Origin: Clostridia bacterium
Lineage (GTDB): Bacteria > Bacillota > Clostridia > Christensenellales > Pumilibacteraceae
Length of the DNA: 64,000 bases
Reading direction: 5' to 3'
Assembly (NCBI GenBank): GCA_017623435.1
Contig: JAGAPD010000009.1
Location: 32,887 to 96,886 of the forward strand
Shown: positions 42,098 through 51,419 of the stretch, piece after piece
How the letters are laid out: each line of letters begins with the position of its first letter
Position numbering within the stretch: the stretch's first letter is position 1
Program-made: the position numbers and the translations under genes
The notes under the pieces: model-generated
What the model was told of the DNA's origin: nothing
What the model saw: only the letters and a program-made list of their open reading frames with translations
Database searches by the model: none

Positions 42098-43425
42098 CAT
42101 ATATTTATTCGCGTAAGCCATACGTCGCTTTGCCCAAACGAGTGCGCGCAGTCGGGATTTGAGGGTGGAGAAGTTGCGATGCAGTAATAATAATTTCCCG
42201 ATTTTACGAGGAGTGAATGCGAGCAACCTTTTCCGAAAACGAGTGAAAATTTGTTTTCGTTGCTCGTGATAGAAAGGAAGTTGCTTTGCGTTAAAAACAA
42301 GCAATAATCGTTTTCACTTATCGTGTCGGTAACGGCAGTTGATTCGCTGAAATAGTTTAGCGTTTTTGCGTTTAACAGGGCGCTGTCGTACGCGATTACG
42401 GTAGCGGTAGGGGAGAAAGTAAAGTAATAATATAGACTGCCGGAAAAGATTAGCGACAGGTTGCTTGCGTTCGTAACTTGCTCGCTTTGTAGCGCAGTTT
42501 TAACGAATGCAGGAGTTAGCGTCATTAGTCCGCTACGCCCGTCTGGATATAAAACGGGGCATACGTACCCGTGTATGTATGGCAAAACGGTGAACGCGCG
42601 GTAGTCCTCGTGCTTTTCTATATGATAAAAAGTAGGTGAAAAATCAGCCGAGCAAATAACGGCGCATAGGTGCGAGCCAAGGTCAGAGGAGGCGTTTGCA
42701 AACACTAAAAATTCGTTGCCTAACTGATAGCAGTTGATATATGATAACGAATAAGGTGAGGAAATATAACGCTCGTAAGTAAGTGACAGCGCAAAAGAAA
42801 AGTGTCGAACGCGTATTTTCGTGCGCTCTAACGCGCTTGACGATTGCGTTACTAACAAGTAGCCGTCCATACAAAGAATTATATCGCTAAAACTTTCGTC
42901 CGCGTTCGCGCCTAATCTATTTGACTTTAAGCAAGCCCCGTCGTAACCGTAAAGCCGAAGGATAAGTTCGTTACCGCTTATTAAAACGCATAAAAAACCG
43001 CCCTCGCCAAGAATAACTTTTACGAGTTTTTCGCCCTCTTCAAAATAGTGAATTTTTCGTAGGGACAACGCGCTGTCAAATACGAACAACGCACTACGTC
43101 CCTCGGCGTTTTCAAAATCGTAGTCGGAGGAAGTGGAGTTTACGAAGACGTAAATTTGCCCGTTTACGCCAAATGCGTCCACCGTCGTTTCCTCACCCGT
43201 GCCACCCACGCTCGTTTCTAAAACAAGCCCGTGATGAAGAGAGGGACGAGCCGAGCGGTATCGCTCGTATTCGTACTCTTCTTGCGGAGCGGAAGTAGGC
43301 TCGTCAGCAATTACGGGAGGACGCGTAAAAATAGAAGTTTGGTTTACGATAACTCCTGCCGACAGGGCAATAAGCACGACGGCCAAAGCGATTACGATAT
43401 AAAGCTGGAATTTGTACTGTTTCAT
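42097..43425 (-). CDS. Membrane-anchored propeller-like protein
   Basis: I do not recognise this 442-residue protein. It has an N-terminal anchor (residues 7-28, YIVIALAVVLIALSAGVIV), a Pro/Glu/Tyr-rich linker and a long extracellular part. That part has repeated strand patterns such as GQIYVFVNSTSSDYDF and GFLCVLISGNELILRLYGYD, which suggest a beta-propeller. I chose the ATG at 43425 with GAGGTG upstream; starts further upstream overlap AT-rich sequence and have no ribosome binding site. It lies 75 bases after murG on the same strand and may be cotranscribed. A wall-related role is possible. Confidence 0.7.
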   Translation of the reverse strand: MKQYKFQLYIVIALAVVLIALSAGVIVNQTSIFTRPPVIADEPTSAPQEEYEYERYRSARPSLHHGLVLETSVGGTGEETTVDAFGVNGQIYVFVNSTSSDYDFENAEGRSALFVFDSALSLRKIHYFEEGEKLVKVILGEGGFLCVLISGNELILRLYGYDGACLKSNRLGANADESFSDIILCMDGYLLVTQSSSALERTKIRVRHFSFALSLTYERYISSPYSLSYINCYQLGNEFLVFANASSDLGSHLCAVICSADFSPTFYHIEKHEDYRAFTVLPYIHGYVCPVLYPDGRSGLMTLTPAFVKTALQSEQVTNASNLSLIFSGSLYYYFTFSPTATVIAYDSALLNAKTLNYFSESTAVTDTISENDYCLFLTQSNFLSITSNENKFSLVFGKGCSHSLLVKSGNYYYCIATSPPSNPDCAHSFGQSDVWLTRINI

Positions 43426-43500
43426 TCTACACCTCGCTTGCATTATAGCACGGTGAGCGTGCGAGAGGTGCGTAAACGCAAAAACAGTCAAAAGAACCTT

Positions 43501-44529
43501 TTATTTGGCGTATTTCGACAAAATCTCAATAATCTTTTGCCGTCCGTCGATATTTTTCTGTGTGCTCATATTTCTAATTAAAGCGTTTTCGTCGTGCGTT
43601 AAATCTTCCAAGCTGTCCAAAAGCGAATCCGTCGTTAGATTTTCCTGTAAAAGCACCTTTACGCAACCCTTTTTTTCAAAATAACGCGCGTTGTCAATCT
43701 GATCGCCACGCGAATTACCTTTAGGTAGTGGAATAACGATAGTGGGCTTATTAAGCGCAATCAACTCGAAAAGCGTATTAGCGCCCCCTCGGCTGACCGC
43801 GAAATTGCACAGCGCCATAAAGTCGGCGATATTTTCCGCGTAAGGCGTGCGGAAATATCTACGCTCGCGTACACACTCGCCCGTGCCTGAAATGTGAACG
43901 ACGTTAAATTTTTGGGTAAGCTTTTCCTTCGCAGATTCCACCGCGTCGTTAATTGCTTTCGCGCCAAGAGATCCGCCCGTTATCAAAAGAAAGGGTAGGT
44001 TTTCACGCAGTCCACATTGCCGACGCGCGCGTTCTTTATCGCCAAAATATAACTCCCTTCGTAACGGCGCGCCTACTTGCGTAAAATCACCGTCAAGCGG
44101 AAACGAGCATAGACGTACCACACAGTTTTTCATACAAAGCCTATTTGCAAGCCCAACCGTGCGGTCGCTTTCGTGCAAAATTACGGGCATTTTTCCTGCC
44201 CCTAAGCACACGGGAAGCCCTACGAATCCGCCCTTTGAGAAGATAACGGACGGGTTAATTTGCTTGATTAGTTTTTTGCATTCGCTAATCCCTTTAAGTA
44301 GCTTATAGGGGATAGTGAAATTTTTTAGAGAAAACGAGCGTATAAGTTTTACCGTAGTAACGGGATGGTAAAAAATATCGCCCCGTTTTTCTACGAGGGT
44401 GCGTTCAATGCCTTCACGCGAGCCGATATAATGCACCTCGTCAAAACGTTTTTTCAGTTCGTCCACGAGCGCCAGATTGGGCGTAACGTGACCTGCCGTG
44501 CCACCGCCAGTCAGAATAATTTTACTCAT
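43501..44529 (-). CDS. murG: UDP-GlcNAc transferase MurG
   Basis: This 342-residue, membrane-associated GT28 glycosyltransferase adds GlcNAc to lipid I to make lipid II in peptidoglycan synthesis. The N-terminal acceptor-side loop is GGGTAGHVTPNLAL (residues 6-19). GGFVGLPVCLGA, ITGGSLGAKAIND and VSRGGANTLFELIALNKPTI are the donor-binding motifs. The ATG at 44529 has AAGGAG upstream; a GTG two codons earlier is less likely. It is isolated from the dcw cluster in this window. Confidence 0.93.
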   Translation of the reverse strand: MSKIILTGGGTAGHVTPNLALVDELKKRFDEVHYIGSREGIERTLVEKRGDIFYHPVTTVKLIRSFSLKNFTIPYKLLKGISECKKLIKQINPSVIFSKGGFVGLPVCLGAGKMPVILHESDRTVGLANRLCMKNCVVRLCSFPLDGDFTQVGAPLRRELYFGDKERARRQCGLRENLPFLLITGGSLGAKAINDAVESAKEKLTQKFNVVHISGTGECVRERRYFRTPYAENIADFMALCNFAVSRGGANTLFELIALNKPTIVIPLPKGNSRGDQIDNARYFEKKGCVKVLLQENLTTDSLLDSLEDLTHDENALIRNMSTQKNIDGRQKIIEILSKYAK

Positions 44530-44580
44530 AATCACTCCTTTTTATTGCTTAACTAATATATGCAAATTGTTGCCAAAATC

Positions 44581-44694
44581 GTGCATTATTATCTAATTAA
44601 GTATAAAAATTCACCACTTTGAATAAGTATGCAAAAATATACTTTTAATTCGAAATTAGGCTGAAAATTTTTGTGAAAATGAATAATAATGCAC
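44581..44694. repeat. 114-base element with perfect 12-base inverted ends
   Basis: GTGCATTATTAT (44581-44592) and ATAATAATGCAC (44683-44694) are exact inverted repeats. Inside, CTAATT and AATTAG, and TTCAC and GTGAA, are also roughly symmetric. It is AT-rich, noncoding, and lies between the divergent murG and topoisomerase genes. It may be a MITE-like element or a long operator. Confidence 0.5.
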
Positions 44695-44704
44695 TTAAAA
44701 GTGT

Positions 44705-44733
44705 TTGTCTATTTGCTTAAAATATGTTATAAT
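44705..44733 (+). promoter_or_regulatory. Promoter of topoisomerase operon
   Basis: TTGTCT (44705-44710), a 17-base spacer and TATAAT (44728-44733) lie 55 bases before the start codon. A hairpin (CCAACC, GCCTTGGT, GGTTGG) follows in the leader just before the ribosome binding site. Confidence 0.75.
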
Positions 44734-44787
44734 TATAAAGATAAATAATAGTATAAGCCAACCGCCTTGGTGGTTGGAGGAGGAACG

Positions 44788-46746
44788 ATGGCAAAAAAAG
44801 ATTATACCGCTAGTAATATACAGGTAGTAGAAGGGCTTGACGCGGTACGACTTCGCCCCGGTATGTATATCGGCTCGACGGGCGTACGCGGACTTCATCA
44901 CATTCTTTGGGAAATCGTTGATAACGGTATGGACGAAGTAGCCAACGGCTACGGTGACAGTATTTCCGTTACCGTGCACGCTGACGGCTCCGTGTCGGTG
45001 GAGGACAACGGCAGAGGTATTCCCGTAGATATGCACCCCACGATGAAGGTTAGTGGCGTCGAGGTCGTATTCACTCAGCTCCACGCCGGCGGTAAATTCG
45101 ATAGCGAAAACTATTCTTATTCGGGCGGTCTTCACGGCGTAGGCGCGTCGGTAACCAACGCCCTTTCGCGCTGGCTCAACGTCGAGGTTTATAAAAACGG
45201 TACGACTTACAAAATCGAGTTTGAAAGCGTGGAAAAGGACGGAAAGGTGCACGGCGGACTTGTGAAAAATAAGCTCGTTGACACCAAGGAAAAAACTAAA
45301 AAGCACGGCACGAAGGTCACCTTTATGCCTGACGACCGTATTTTTGAAACGACTAAATTCAGTATTGACACTATCTCGCGTAGACTAAAAGAGCTTGCCT
45401 TTCTTAACAAGGGCGCGCACATAACTCTCGTTGACGAGCGCACCAGCTACGGCGAAAGTTTCTTAAAGCGCGAGTTTTATTACGAGGGCGGACTTATCGA
45501 CTTCGTTAAGGACCTTAACGAGATTAAAACGCCTGCTTTCGACACGCCCGTTTATATTGAGGGCGAAAAGGACAACGTGCTCGCACAGCTTGCGCTCCAG
45601 TACACCGACGCGTACACCGAAAATATTTTCTCGTACGTAAACAATATTCCCACCAGCGAGGGCGGTACGCACGAAACGGGCTTTAAGATAGCGCTTACCC
45701 GCGTGCTTAACGACTGGGCGAGAAAGCTGGGCGTGCTTAAAGACAAAGAGCCTAACCTTCAGGGTGAGGACTTCCGCGAGGGATTGACCGCAGTCCTTTC
45801 CGTAAAAATGCAAAACGTTCAGTTCGAAGGTCAGACCAAGACCAAGCTTGGCAATACCGAGGCGCGTTTGGCGGTAGAATCTATCGTGTTAAGCGAGCTT
45901 AACGCGTACTTTGATAAGCACCGTGCCGTTGCTGAAATCGCCGTTAAAAAAGGCGTGCTTGCGGCAAAGGTGAGAGAGGCTGCAAGAAAGCAAAAAGAGC
46001 TTACGAGAGCGAAAAACAGCATTGACAACTTCCACACCGTAGGAAAGCTCAAAAGCTGTACGGGTAAAAAGCCCGAGCTTAACGAGCTGTTTATAGTCGA
46101 AGGTGACTCCGCAGGCGGAACTTGTACGCAGGCGAGAAACCGCTCGTTCCAAGCAATCCTTCCCCTTCGCGGAAAACCGCTTAACGCCGAGAAGAAGAGA
46201 ATCGACCAGGTTTTAGCAAACGAAGAGATACGTACCCTTATATCTGCGCTTGGAGCGGACTTTGGTAAGGACTTTAACATAGACGATTTGCGCTATCACA
46301 AAGTAGTAATTTTGTCAGATGCAGACCAAGACGGTATGCATATCCGCGCAATCCTTCTTACCTTCTTCTTCCGCTACATGCGTGAGCTCATTACCGAAGG
46401 TCACGTGTATATCGGACTTCCGCCCCTTTACCGCATTTCAAAACGCGGTCAGACGGAATACGCTTACGACGACGCGGCGCTTGAAAAACTGAAAAAAGAA
46501 ATGGGCAAGGGCGTTGAAATTCAGCGATATAAAGGTCTTGGCGAGATGAACGCCGAACAGCTTTGGGAAACTACGATGGATCCCAAGACAAGAAAGCTCG
46601 TGCGCGTGGCAATCGAGGACGCAGCCGAGGCGGAAAGACTGGTTAGTACGCTTATGGGCGACGCGGTTGAACAGCGTAGAAATTACATTATCGAACACGC
46701 AAACTTCAACAAAGAAGATACCTTTATGGATATCGTAAACAAATAG
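44788..46746 (+). CDS. Type II topoisomerase subunit B (gyrase/topo IV)
   Basis: This 652-residue ATPase subunit pairs with the next gene. The GHKL ATPase domain has EIVDNGMDEV, DNGRGIPVDMH and the ATP lid GGLHGVGASVTNAL. The transducer has QTKTKLGN. The TOPRIM domain has VEGDSAGG and LSDADQDGMHI, with the metal-binding Glu and Asp residues. No insertion in TOPRIM is seen, as in short Gram-positive versions. I chose the ATG at 44788, after GGAGGAGG. Gyrase and topoisomerase IV B subunits cannot be told apart safely by eye; the partner gene suggests topoisomerase IV. Confidence 0.9.
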   Translation: MAKKDYTASNIQVVEGLDAVRLRPGMYIGSTGVRGLHHILWEIVDNGMDEVANGYGDSISVTVHADGSVSVEDNGRGIPVDMHPTMKVSGVEVVFTQLHAGGKFDSENYSYSGGLHGVGASVTNALSRWLNVEVYKNGTTYKIEFESVEKDGKVHGGLVKNKLVDTKEKTKKHGTKVTFMPDDRIFETTKFSIDTISRRLKELAFLNKGAHITLVDERTSYGESFLKREFYYEGGLIDFVKDLNEIKTPAFDTPVYIEGEKDNVLAQLALQYTDAYTENIFSYVNNIPTSEGGTHETGFKIALTRVLNDWARKLGVLKDKEPNLQGEDFREGLTAVLSVKMQNVQFEGQTKTKLGNTEARLAVESIVLSELNAYFDKHRAVAEIAVKKGVLAAKVREAARKQKELTRAKNSIDNFHTVGKLKSCTGKKPELNELFIVEGDSAGGTCTQARNRSFQAILPLRGKPLNAEKKRIDQVLANEEIRTLISALGADFGKDFNIDDLRYHKVVILSDADQDGMHIRAILLTFFFRYMRELITEGHVYIGLPPLYRISKRGQTEYAYDDAALEKLKKEMGKGVEIQRYKGLGEMNAEQLWETTMDPKTRKLVRVAIEDAAEAERLVSTLMGDAVEQRRNYIIEHANFNKEDTFMDIVNK

Positions 46747-46755
46747 GAGTAAGGT

Positions 46756-49191
46756 ATGGAAGAACACGGAATAATCGTTAAAAATATGGAAGAGGTTATG
46801 CACGAGTCTATGATACCGTACTCCGAGTGCGTTATACTTGACCGTGCCCTTCCGCGCGTTGAAGACGGTTTAAAGCCCGTTCAGCGTAGAATTCTTTTTG
46901 ATATGATCGAGCTTGGATTACATCCTGACCGTCCGTACAAAAAGTGCGCGAGAGTGGTAGGCGACTGCATGGGTAAATATCACCCTCACGGCGACAGCTC
47001 AGTTTATATGGCGCTCGTTAGAATGGCGCAGTCGTTCAATATGGGCGCAACGCTCGTCGAGGGACAAGGTAACTTTGGCGATATCGACGGAAACGGCGCG
47101 GCAGCAATGCGTTATACGGAGTGCCGTCTTACTCCGCTGGCGATGGAAATGCTACGCGATATGGGTGATCCGGGCGACGAAATCGTAAGATGGGGTTGTA
47201 ACTTTGACGACACCTTAAAAGAGCCCGAGATTTTGCCGGGACGCTTTCCCAACTTGCTCGTAAACGGCGCGTCGGGTATCGCGGTAGGCTTAGCCACCAA
47301 CATTCCCACGCACAACCTTGCCGAAACTATCGACGGCGTGGTTGCGTATATCGACAATCCCAAAATCAAGCTTGACGAGATGATGAAAATCATCAAAGGC
47401 CCAGATTTTCCCACGGGCGGATATATTATCGCTGGTGAAGAGTTAAAGCGCGCTTACGAAACGGGCAGAGGCAAGCTTATCGTCAGAGCAAAAACGCACA
47501 TTGAGGCGGAGGGAGAAAAGAAACTTATCGTCATTGACGAGCTTCCCTATCAGGTTAATAAATCGGCTTTGCTTGAAAGTATTTCCAAGCTTCGTGAAGA
47601 AAAGAAGGGCGTTCTTTCGGCAATCACCGATATCGCGGACGAGTCCGACCGTAACGGAATCCGCGCGGTAATCCGTATCAAAAAGGACGGAAATCCCGAC
47701 GCTATCCTTCAAACGCTGTTTAAATCTACGAATCTATCTACCTCTTTCGGCGTAAATATGGTCGCTATCGCGGACGGAAAACCCAAAACGCTTTCGCTTA
47801 TGGAAATCATAAGCTACTATACCGCTTATCAGCGTGAGTTTATCGTAAGAAGAACGAAATGCGAGCTTGAGGCTTGCAAGCGCCGTGAGCATATTTTGGA
47901 AGGCTTGGTAATCGCGGTAAGAAATATTGACGAAGTGGTTAAGATTATCAAGACCAGTCGCTCGACGACCGAGGCGAAGGATAGACTGCGCGCACGCTTT
48001 AAGTTAAGCGAAAAGCAGGCGGACGCTATTCTTGATTTGCGCCTTGCTCGTCTTACTCACCTTGAAGTTTTCAAGCTTGAACAAGAGCTCAAGGAGCTTC
48101 GCGAAAGAATTAAGCGTCTTACGCAAATTCTCGGCTCTAAAAAGCTTCAGATGGATGTGGTTAAAGAAGAGATGCTTGAAATCAAAAGAAAGTTCAAAAC
48201 GCCTCGTAAAAGCGTTATTCTTTCGGACGAGAAGAAGTACGAGGTGGTGGACGCCAGCGTGGCTAAACCCGTGGAAAACTGCGTCGTTTGTTACAACGCG
48301 CGCGGTAACCTTAAAAGAATGGCGCTCAAGAGCTTTAATATGTCCTCGCGTGAGTTTGGCGACCGCAGTACGGTCAACGAGATTTGCTCGTCCATCGTCA
48401 ACTGTACCGGCGTTGAGCGCGTACTTTGCTTTACTAGTCTTGGCAACTGCTACAAGGTGGATATTGAGGAGATAGGCGAGGCGCGCTGGAGCGAAAAGGG
48501 CGCAAGCATTAAGGACGTTATCCCCGGACTTCATCTTGACGAAAAAATCGTTTATATCCTTCCGCTTGGCGAGAAGATGCCCAAAGGCAACGTATTGTTC
48601 TACACTTCCTCAGGTCTTGTTAAAAAGACGGAGTGGAAGGAGTACGACGTGGCTAAATCCTCCTTCCAGGCAATCAAGCTAAAAGAGGGCGATACCGTCG
48701 TTGGAATGGAGAGTGAAAAGCCTGAGGCGCGTATTATTTTCGTCACGAAAAAAGGTCTCGTGCTAAAAGGCGATATGGGTGATATCCCTCTTCAGCACCG
48801 CGTTTCTGCCGGCGTTAAGTTTATCACGCTCAACGACGGTGACGAAGTTATCCTTACCCGTCAGATTGAGGACGGTGGCGAAATCGTCGTAGTTACCGAA
48901 AAGGGCTACGCAAAGCGCGTGCTTGAAGGTGAGCTTGACGTTATGGCGCGTTACCGCAAGGGTGTAATGATTATCGACCTTAAAGAGAAAAACGGCAAAA
49001 ACCTCGTTTTTGCAAGTTACGTTACAAAGCCGTATGATATCGTGTTAGAAGTTAACGAAGATTATTTGTCCGCGTTTAACACCGAGGCTCTTTCTATCGA
49101 GTCGCGTCAGCACGCAGGTAAGGCGCTCGTTAAGGGCAAGGTCACTATCGACAAGGTTTATATTTATAACTCCGAGTTTATCAACGGGTAA
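46756..49191 (+). CDS. Type II topoisomerase subunit A (topo IV-like)
   Basis: This 811-residue subunit cuts and rejoins DNA. The active-site tyrosine is in [11 protein letters not shown] (about residue 121), and the winged-helix motif [14 protein letters not shown] lies near 37-50. [10 protein letters not shown] and PFTSKLG-like elements of the tower are present. The C-terminal half from about 490 is a beta-pinwheel. Where gyrase has the GyrA box (QRRGGKG) this protein reads FNMSSREFG, so DNA wrapping is probably weak and a topoisomerase IV-like role is likelier. It starts 10 bases after the B subunit stop, with GGAG before the ATG. Confidence 0.9.
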   Translation: MEEHGIIVKNMEEVMHESMIPYSECVILDRALPRVEDGLKPVQRRILFDMIELGLHPDRPYKKCARVVGDCMGKYHPHGDSSVYMALVRMAQSFNMGATLVEGQGNFGDIDGNGAAAMRYTECRLTPLAMEMLRDMGDPGDEIVRWGCNFDDTLKEPEILPGRFPNLLVNGASGIAVGLATNIPTHNLAETIDGVVAYIDNPKIKLDEMMKIIKGPDFPTGGYIIAGEELKRAYETGRGKLIVRAKTHIEAEGEKKLIVIDELPYQVNKSALLESISKLREEKKGVLSAITDIADESDRNGIRAVIRIKKDGNPDAILQTLFKSTNLSTSFGVNMVAIADGKPKTLSLMEIISYYTAYQREFIVRRTKCELEACKRREHILEGLVIAVRNIDEVVKIIKTSRSTTEAKDRLRARFKLSEKQADAILDLRLARLTHLEVFKLEQELKELRERIKRLTQILGSKKLQMDVVKEEMLEIKRKFKTPRKSVILSDEKKYEVVDASVAKPVENCVVCYNARGNLKRMALKSFNMSSREFGDRSTVNEICSSIVNCTGVERVLCFTSLGNCYKVDIEEIGEARWSEKGASIKDVIPGLHLDEKIVYILPLGEKMPKGNVLFYTSSGLVKKTEWKEYDVAKSSFQAIKLKEGDTVVGMESEKPEARIIFVTKKGLVLKGDMGDIPLQHRVSAGVKFITLNDGDEVILTRQIEDGGEIVVVTEKGYAKRVLEGELDVMARYRKGVMIIDLKEKNGKNLVFASYVTKPYDIVLEVNEDYLSAFNTEALSIESRQHAGKALVKGKVTIDKVYIYNSEFING

Positions 49192-49261
49192 CGCCTGATT
49201 TTCAAAACGGGCATACACGTACCCCGTGATATTTGCAAAAATAAAACAAAAAAGGACTAAA

Positions 49262-50809
49262 ATGAGTATATTACGAATTAACAAACTAAGTCATACTTAC
49301 GATGAAAAGGTGCTTTTTAAGGACGCTGATCTTACGATAAATAACGGTGAGCACGTTGGTATCGTCGGTCTTAACGGCGCAGGAAAATCCACTTTCATCA
49401 ACATTATCGCGCACAATATTTCGCAGGATGCGGGCGAGGTTATTTGGCTTAACGGCATTCGCTACGGATATCTTGATCAGCACGCAGATATCGACCGTTC
49501 GCTTACCGTTATGGAATATTTGCGTACAGCGTTTGCGCACCTTTACGAGCTTGATAACAAGCTACAAAAGCTTTACGAGGATATGGGCGCGGTTGAGGAT
49601 ATGGACGTTCTTGACAAAATGATCACCAAGTCCAACCGTATGCTTGAACAACTCACGAGCGCTGGATTTTACGATATCGAATCGCAAATCAAAAAGGTTG
49701 CTAACGGCTTGGGTGTAAACGCGTTTGGTTACGATACGGTAATATCCACGCTTTCGGGCGGTCAGCGCGCTAAACTGATGCTTAGCAAACTTATATTAGA
49801 AGATCTTGACGTAATGCTCCTTGACGAGCCGACTAACTTTTTGGACGTCGAGCATATCGAGTGGCTAATAAAATTCCTTAACTCGCTTGAGAAAACCTTT
49901 ATGGTAATTTCGCACGATACCGATTTTCTTAACGGCGTTTGTAAGTACGTCGTAAGCATTGAAAACGGATCTATCCGTAAATACACGGGCAACTACGACC
50001 AGTTCTTAGTTCAGCACGAAATGGCGATTAAGCAGTACGAAGAGGACTACGCTCGCCAGCAGGCCGAGATTAAGAAAATGGAAGATTATATCAACCGTAA
50101 TAAGGCACGCGCGGCAACTGCTGGTATGGCTAATAGCAGAAAGAAAATGCTAGACAGAATTGAAGTTATGGCAAAGCCCGTTTCCGCGCTCGAGGCGCAC
50201 TTCGATTTCCCGGGCGTTCTTCTTAACACGAAGGATATGCTTAACGTCAATAACCTCGAAATCGGTTACGACAGCGTCCTCCTTCCGCCCATTACTTTCA
50301 ATATGCGTGGCGAAACGAAGTTATGGATAAGAGGAACGAACGGTATAGGAAAAAGCACCTTGCTCAAAACCTTGCTTGGATATATCCCCAAAAAAGGTGG
50401 CGACTATAAATTCCATATCGCTGCAAAGCCCGCTTATCTTGAACAGGACCTCACCTTCAGAAATACGGCAATGACGCCCTTTGATTATATTTCCGACTGT
50501 TTCCCTCGTTACGGCGCAAAGGAAATCCGCTCACAGCTTTCACGCGTGGGCATAAGGGGAGAGATGGCGCTCCGTCACATTTCCGATATGAGCGGTGGCG
50601 AGCAGGTAAGAATCAGAATACTTACTATTATGAATACTACCTCTAATATCCTTATCCTTGACGAGCCTACTAACCACCTCGACGTTAAGGCAAAGGAAGT
50701 GTTGCTTGAGGCGCTTAAAAAGTACGAAGGCGCGCTCCTTCTCGTCAGCCACGAAAAGCAATTTGCCGAAGCAGTTTGTAACGAAGTGTTTACCTGTCGC
50801 GAGCCGTAA
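49262..50809 (+). CDS. ABC-F family ATPase
   Basis: This 515-residue cytoplasmic protein has two ABC domains and no membrane segments. Domain 1 has Walker A GLNGAGKST, signature LSGGQRAKLML and Walker B MLLDEPTNFLD. A charged linker of about 80 residues (YARQQAEIKKMEDYINRNK) joins to domain 2, with GTNGIGKST, MSGGEQVRIRI and LILDEPTNHLD. ABC-F proteins act on ribosomes: some relieve stalled translation, others give antibiotic resistance. The linker is of the short Uup/YbiT-like kind rather than an obvious resistance type. I chose the ATG at 49262, after AAAGGAC; the earlier frame start lies in the palindromic gap. Confidence 0.92.
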   Translation: MSILRINKLSHTYDEKVLFKDADLTINNGEHVGIVGLNGAGKSTFINIIAHNISQDAGEVIWLNGIRYGYLDQHADIDRSLTVMEYLRTAFAHLYELDNKLQKLYEDMGAVEDMDVLDKMITKSNRMLEQLTSAGFYDIESQIKKVANGLGVNAFGYDTVISTLSGGQRAKLMLSKLILEDLDVMLLDEPTNFLDVEHIEWLIKFLNSLEKTFMVISHDTDFLNGVCKYVVSIENGSIRKYTGNYDQFLVQHEMAIKQYEEDYARQQAEIKKMEDYINRNKARAATAGMANSRKKMLDRIEVMAKPVSALEAHFDFPGVLLNTKDMLNVNNLEIGYDSVLLPPITFNMRGETKLWIRGTNGIGKSTLLKTLLGYIPKKGGDYKFHIAAKPAYLEQDLTFRNTAMTPFDYISDCFPRYGAKEIRSQLSRVGIRGEMALRHISDMSGGEQVRIRILTIMNTTSNILILDEPTNHLDVKAKEVLLEALKKYEGALLLVSHEKQFAEAVCNEVFTCREP

Positions 50810-50875
50810 TTTAAGCGTTTTTTAGCAAAAAACACGCAAAAATCCCCAAAATTAAGAAAAAAAATACCCAAAATG

Positions 50876-50905
50876 AAACGGTTGAATATATGTTCAACCG
50901 TTTTT
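50876..50905 (+). terminator. Terminator of ABC-F gene
   Basis: AAACGGTTGAA (50876-50886) and TTCAACCGTTT (50893-50903) form an 11-bp stem followed by T residues. Confidence 0.85.
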
Positions 50906-50929
50906 ATATTATAAAATAAAGATGATTAC

Positions 50930-51330
50930 AAGCCGTCAGAGACGGTTTCGTATGCAGGCATAGCCTGATCCGTAGGCGCGGAATATGTTTTACAGCTTTA
51001 AGACCATACCAACAGGTTTGACCACGCGGTATGGTCGTATTACTAATCAAGCTTTGCTTGTAGGCGCGGAATAGGGTGTACGGCTCATAGACCTACGCTA
51101 ACGCATTTGACCGTGTGGTATACGGGCGGATAGTATCCGCCCCTACAAAACCGTACGGCTTATACACCTACTTGTCATTGCGAGGAGCGAAAGCGACGCG
51201 GCAATCTCAAAAGACCAAGTGTGCGTTACGAGATTGCCACGCTGACGCTCGCAATGACACCCAAAGGGTGTTCCGCAGGCTTGGAATTGGGTGTACGGCT
51301 CATAGACCTACGCTAACGCATTTGACCACG
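50930..51330. repeat. Intergenic repeat mosaic 3
   Basis: Between 50810 and 51419 no gene is visible apart from the terminator. GCCGTCagaGACGG (about 50932-50945) opens the block. A unit with GACCATACC...GGTATGGTC and CAAGCTTTGCTTG runs from about 50973 to 51065. A shorter relative with GACCTACGC follows at 51066-51120. GGGCGGAT/ATCCGCCC (51124-51142) is next, then an 85-base inverted-end element (51174-51258). GACCTACGC repeats again near 51305. Order and modules match mosaics 1 and 4. Confidence 0.85.
51174..51258. mobile_element. 85-base MITE-like element
   Basis: The left end GTCATTGCGAGGAGCG (51174-51189), with GGCAATCTC a little further in, is mirrored by GAGATTGCC (51230-51238) and CGCTCGCAATGAC (51246-51258). 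This is an inverted-end element with no coding capacity. Elements with this GTCATTGCGAG end are widespread in bacterial intergenic regions. Confidence 0.65.
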
Positions 51331-51419
51331 CGGTATGGTAACCTCAATCAGCAAAACTCAACGCATATTCTAACCCCACCGCGCATACAATTTAGCATTA
51401 CTAAATAAAGGTGGCAAAA

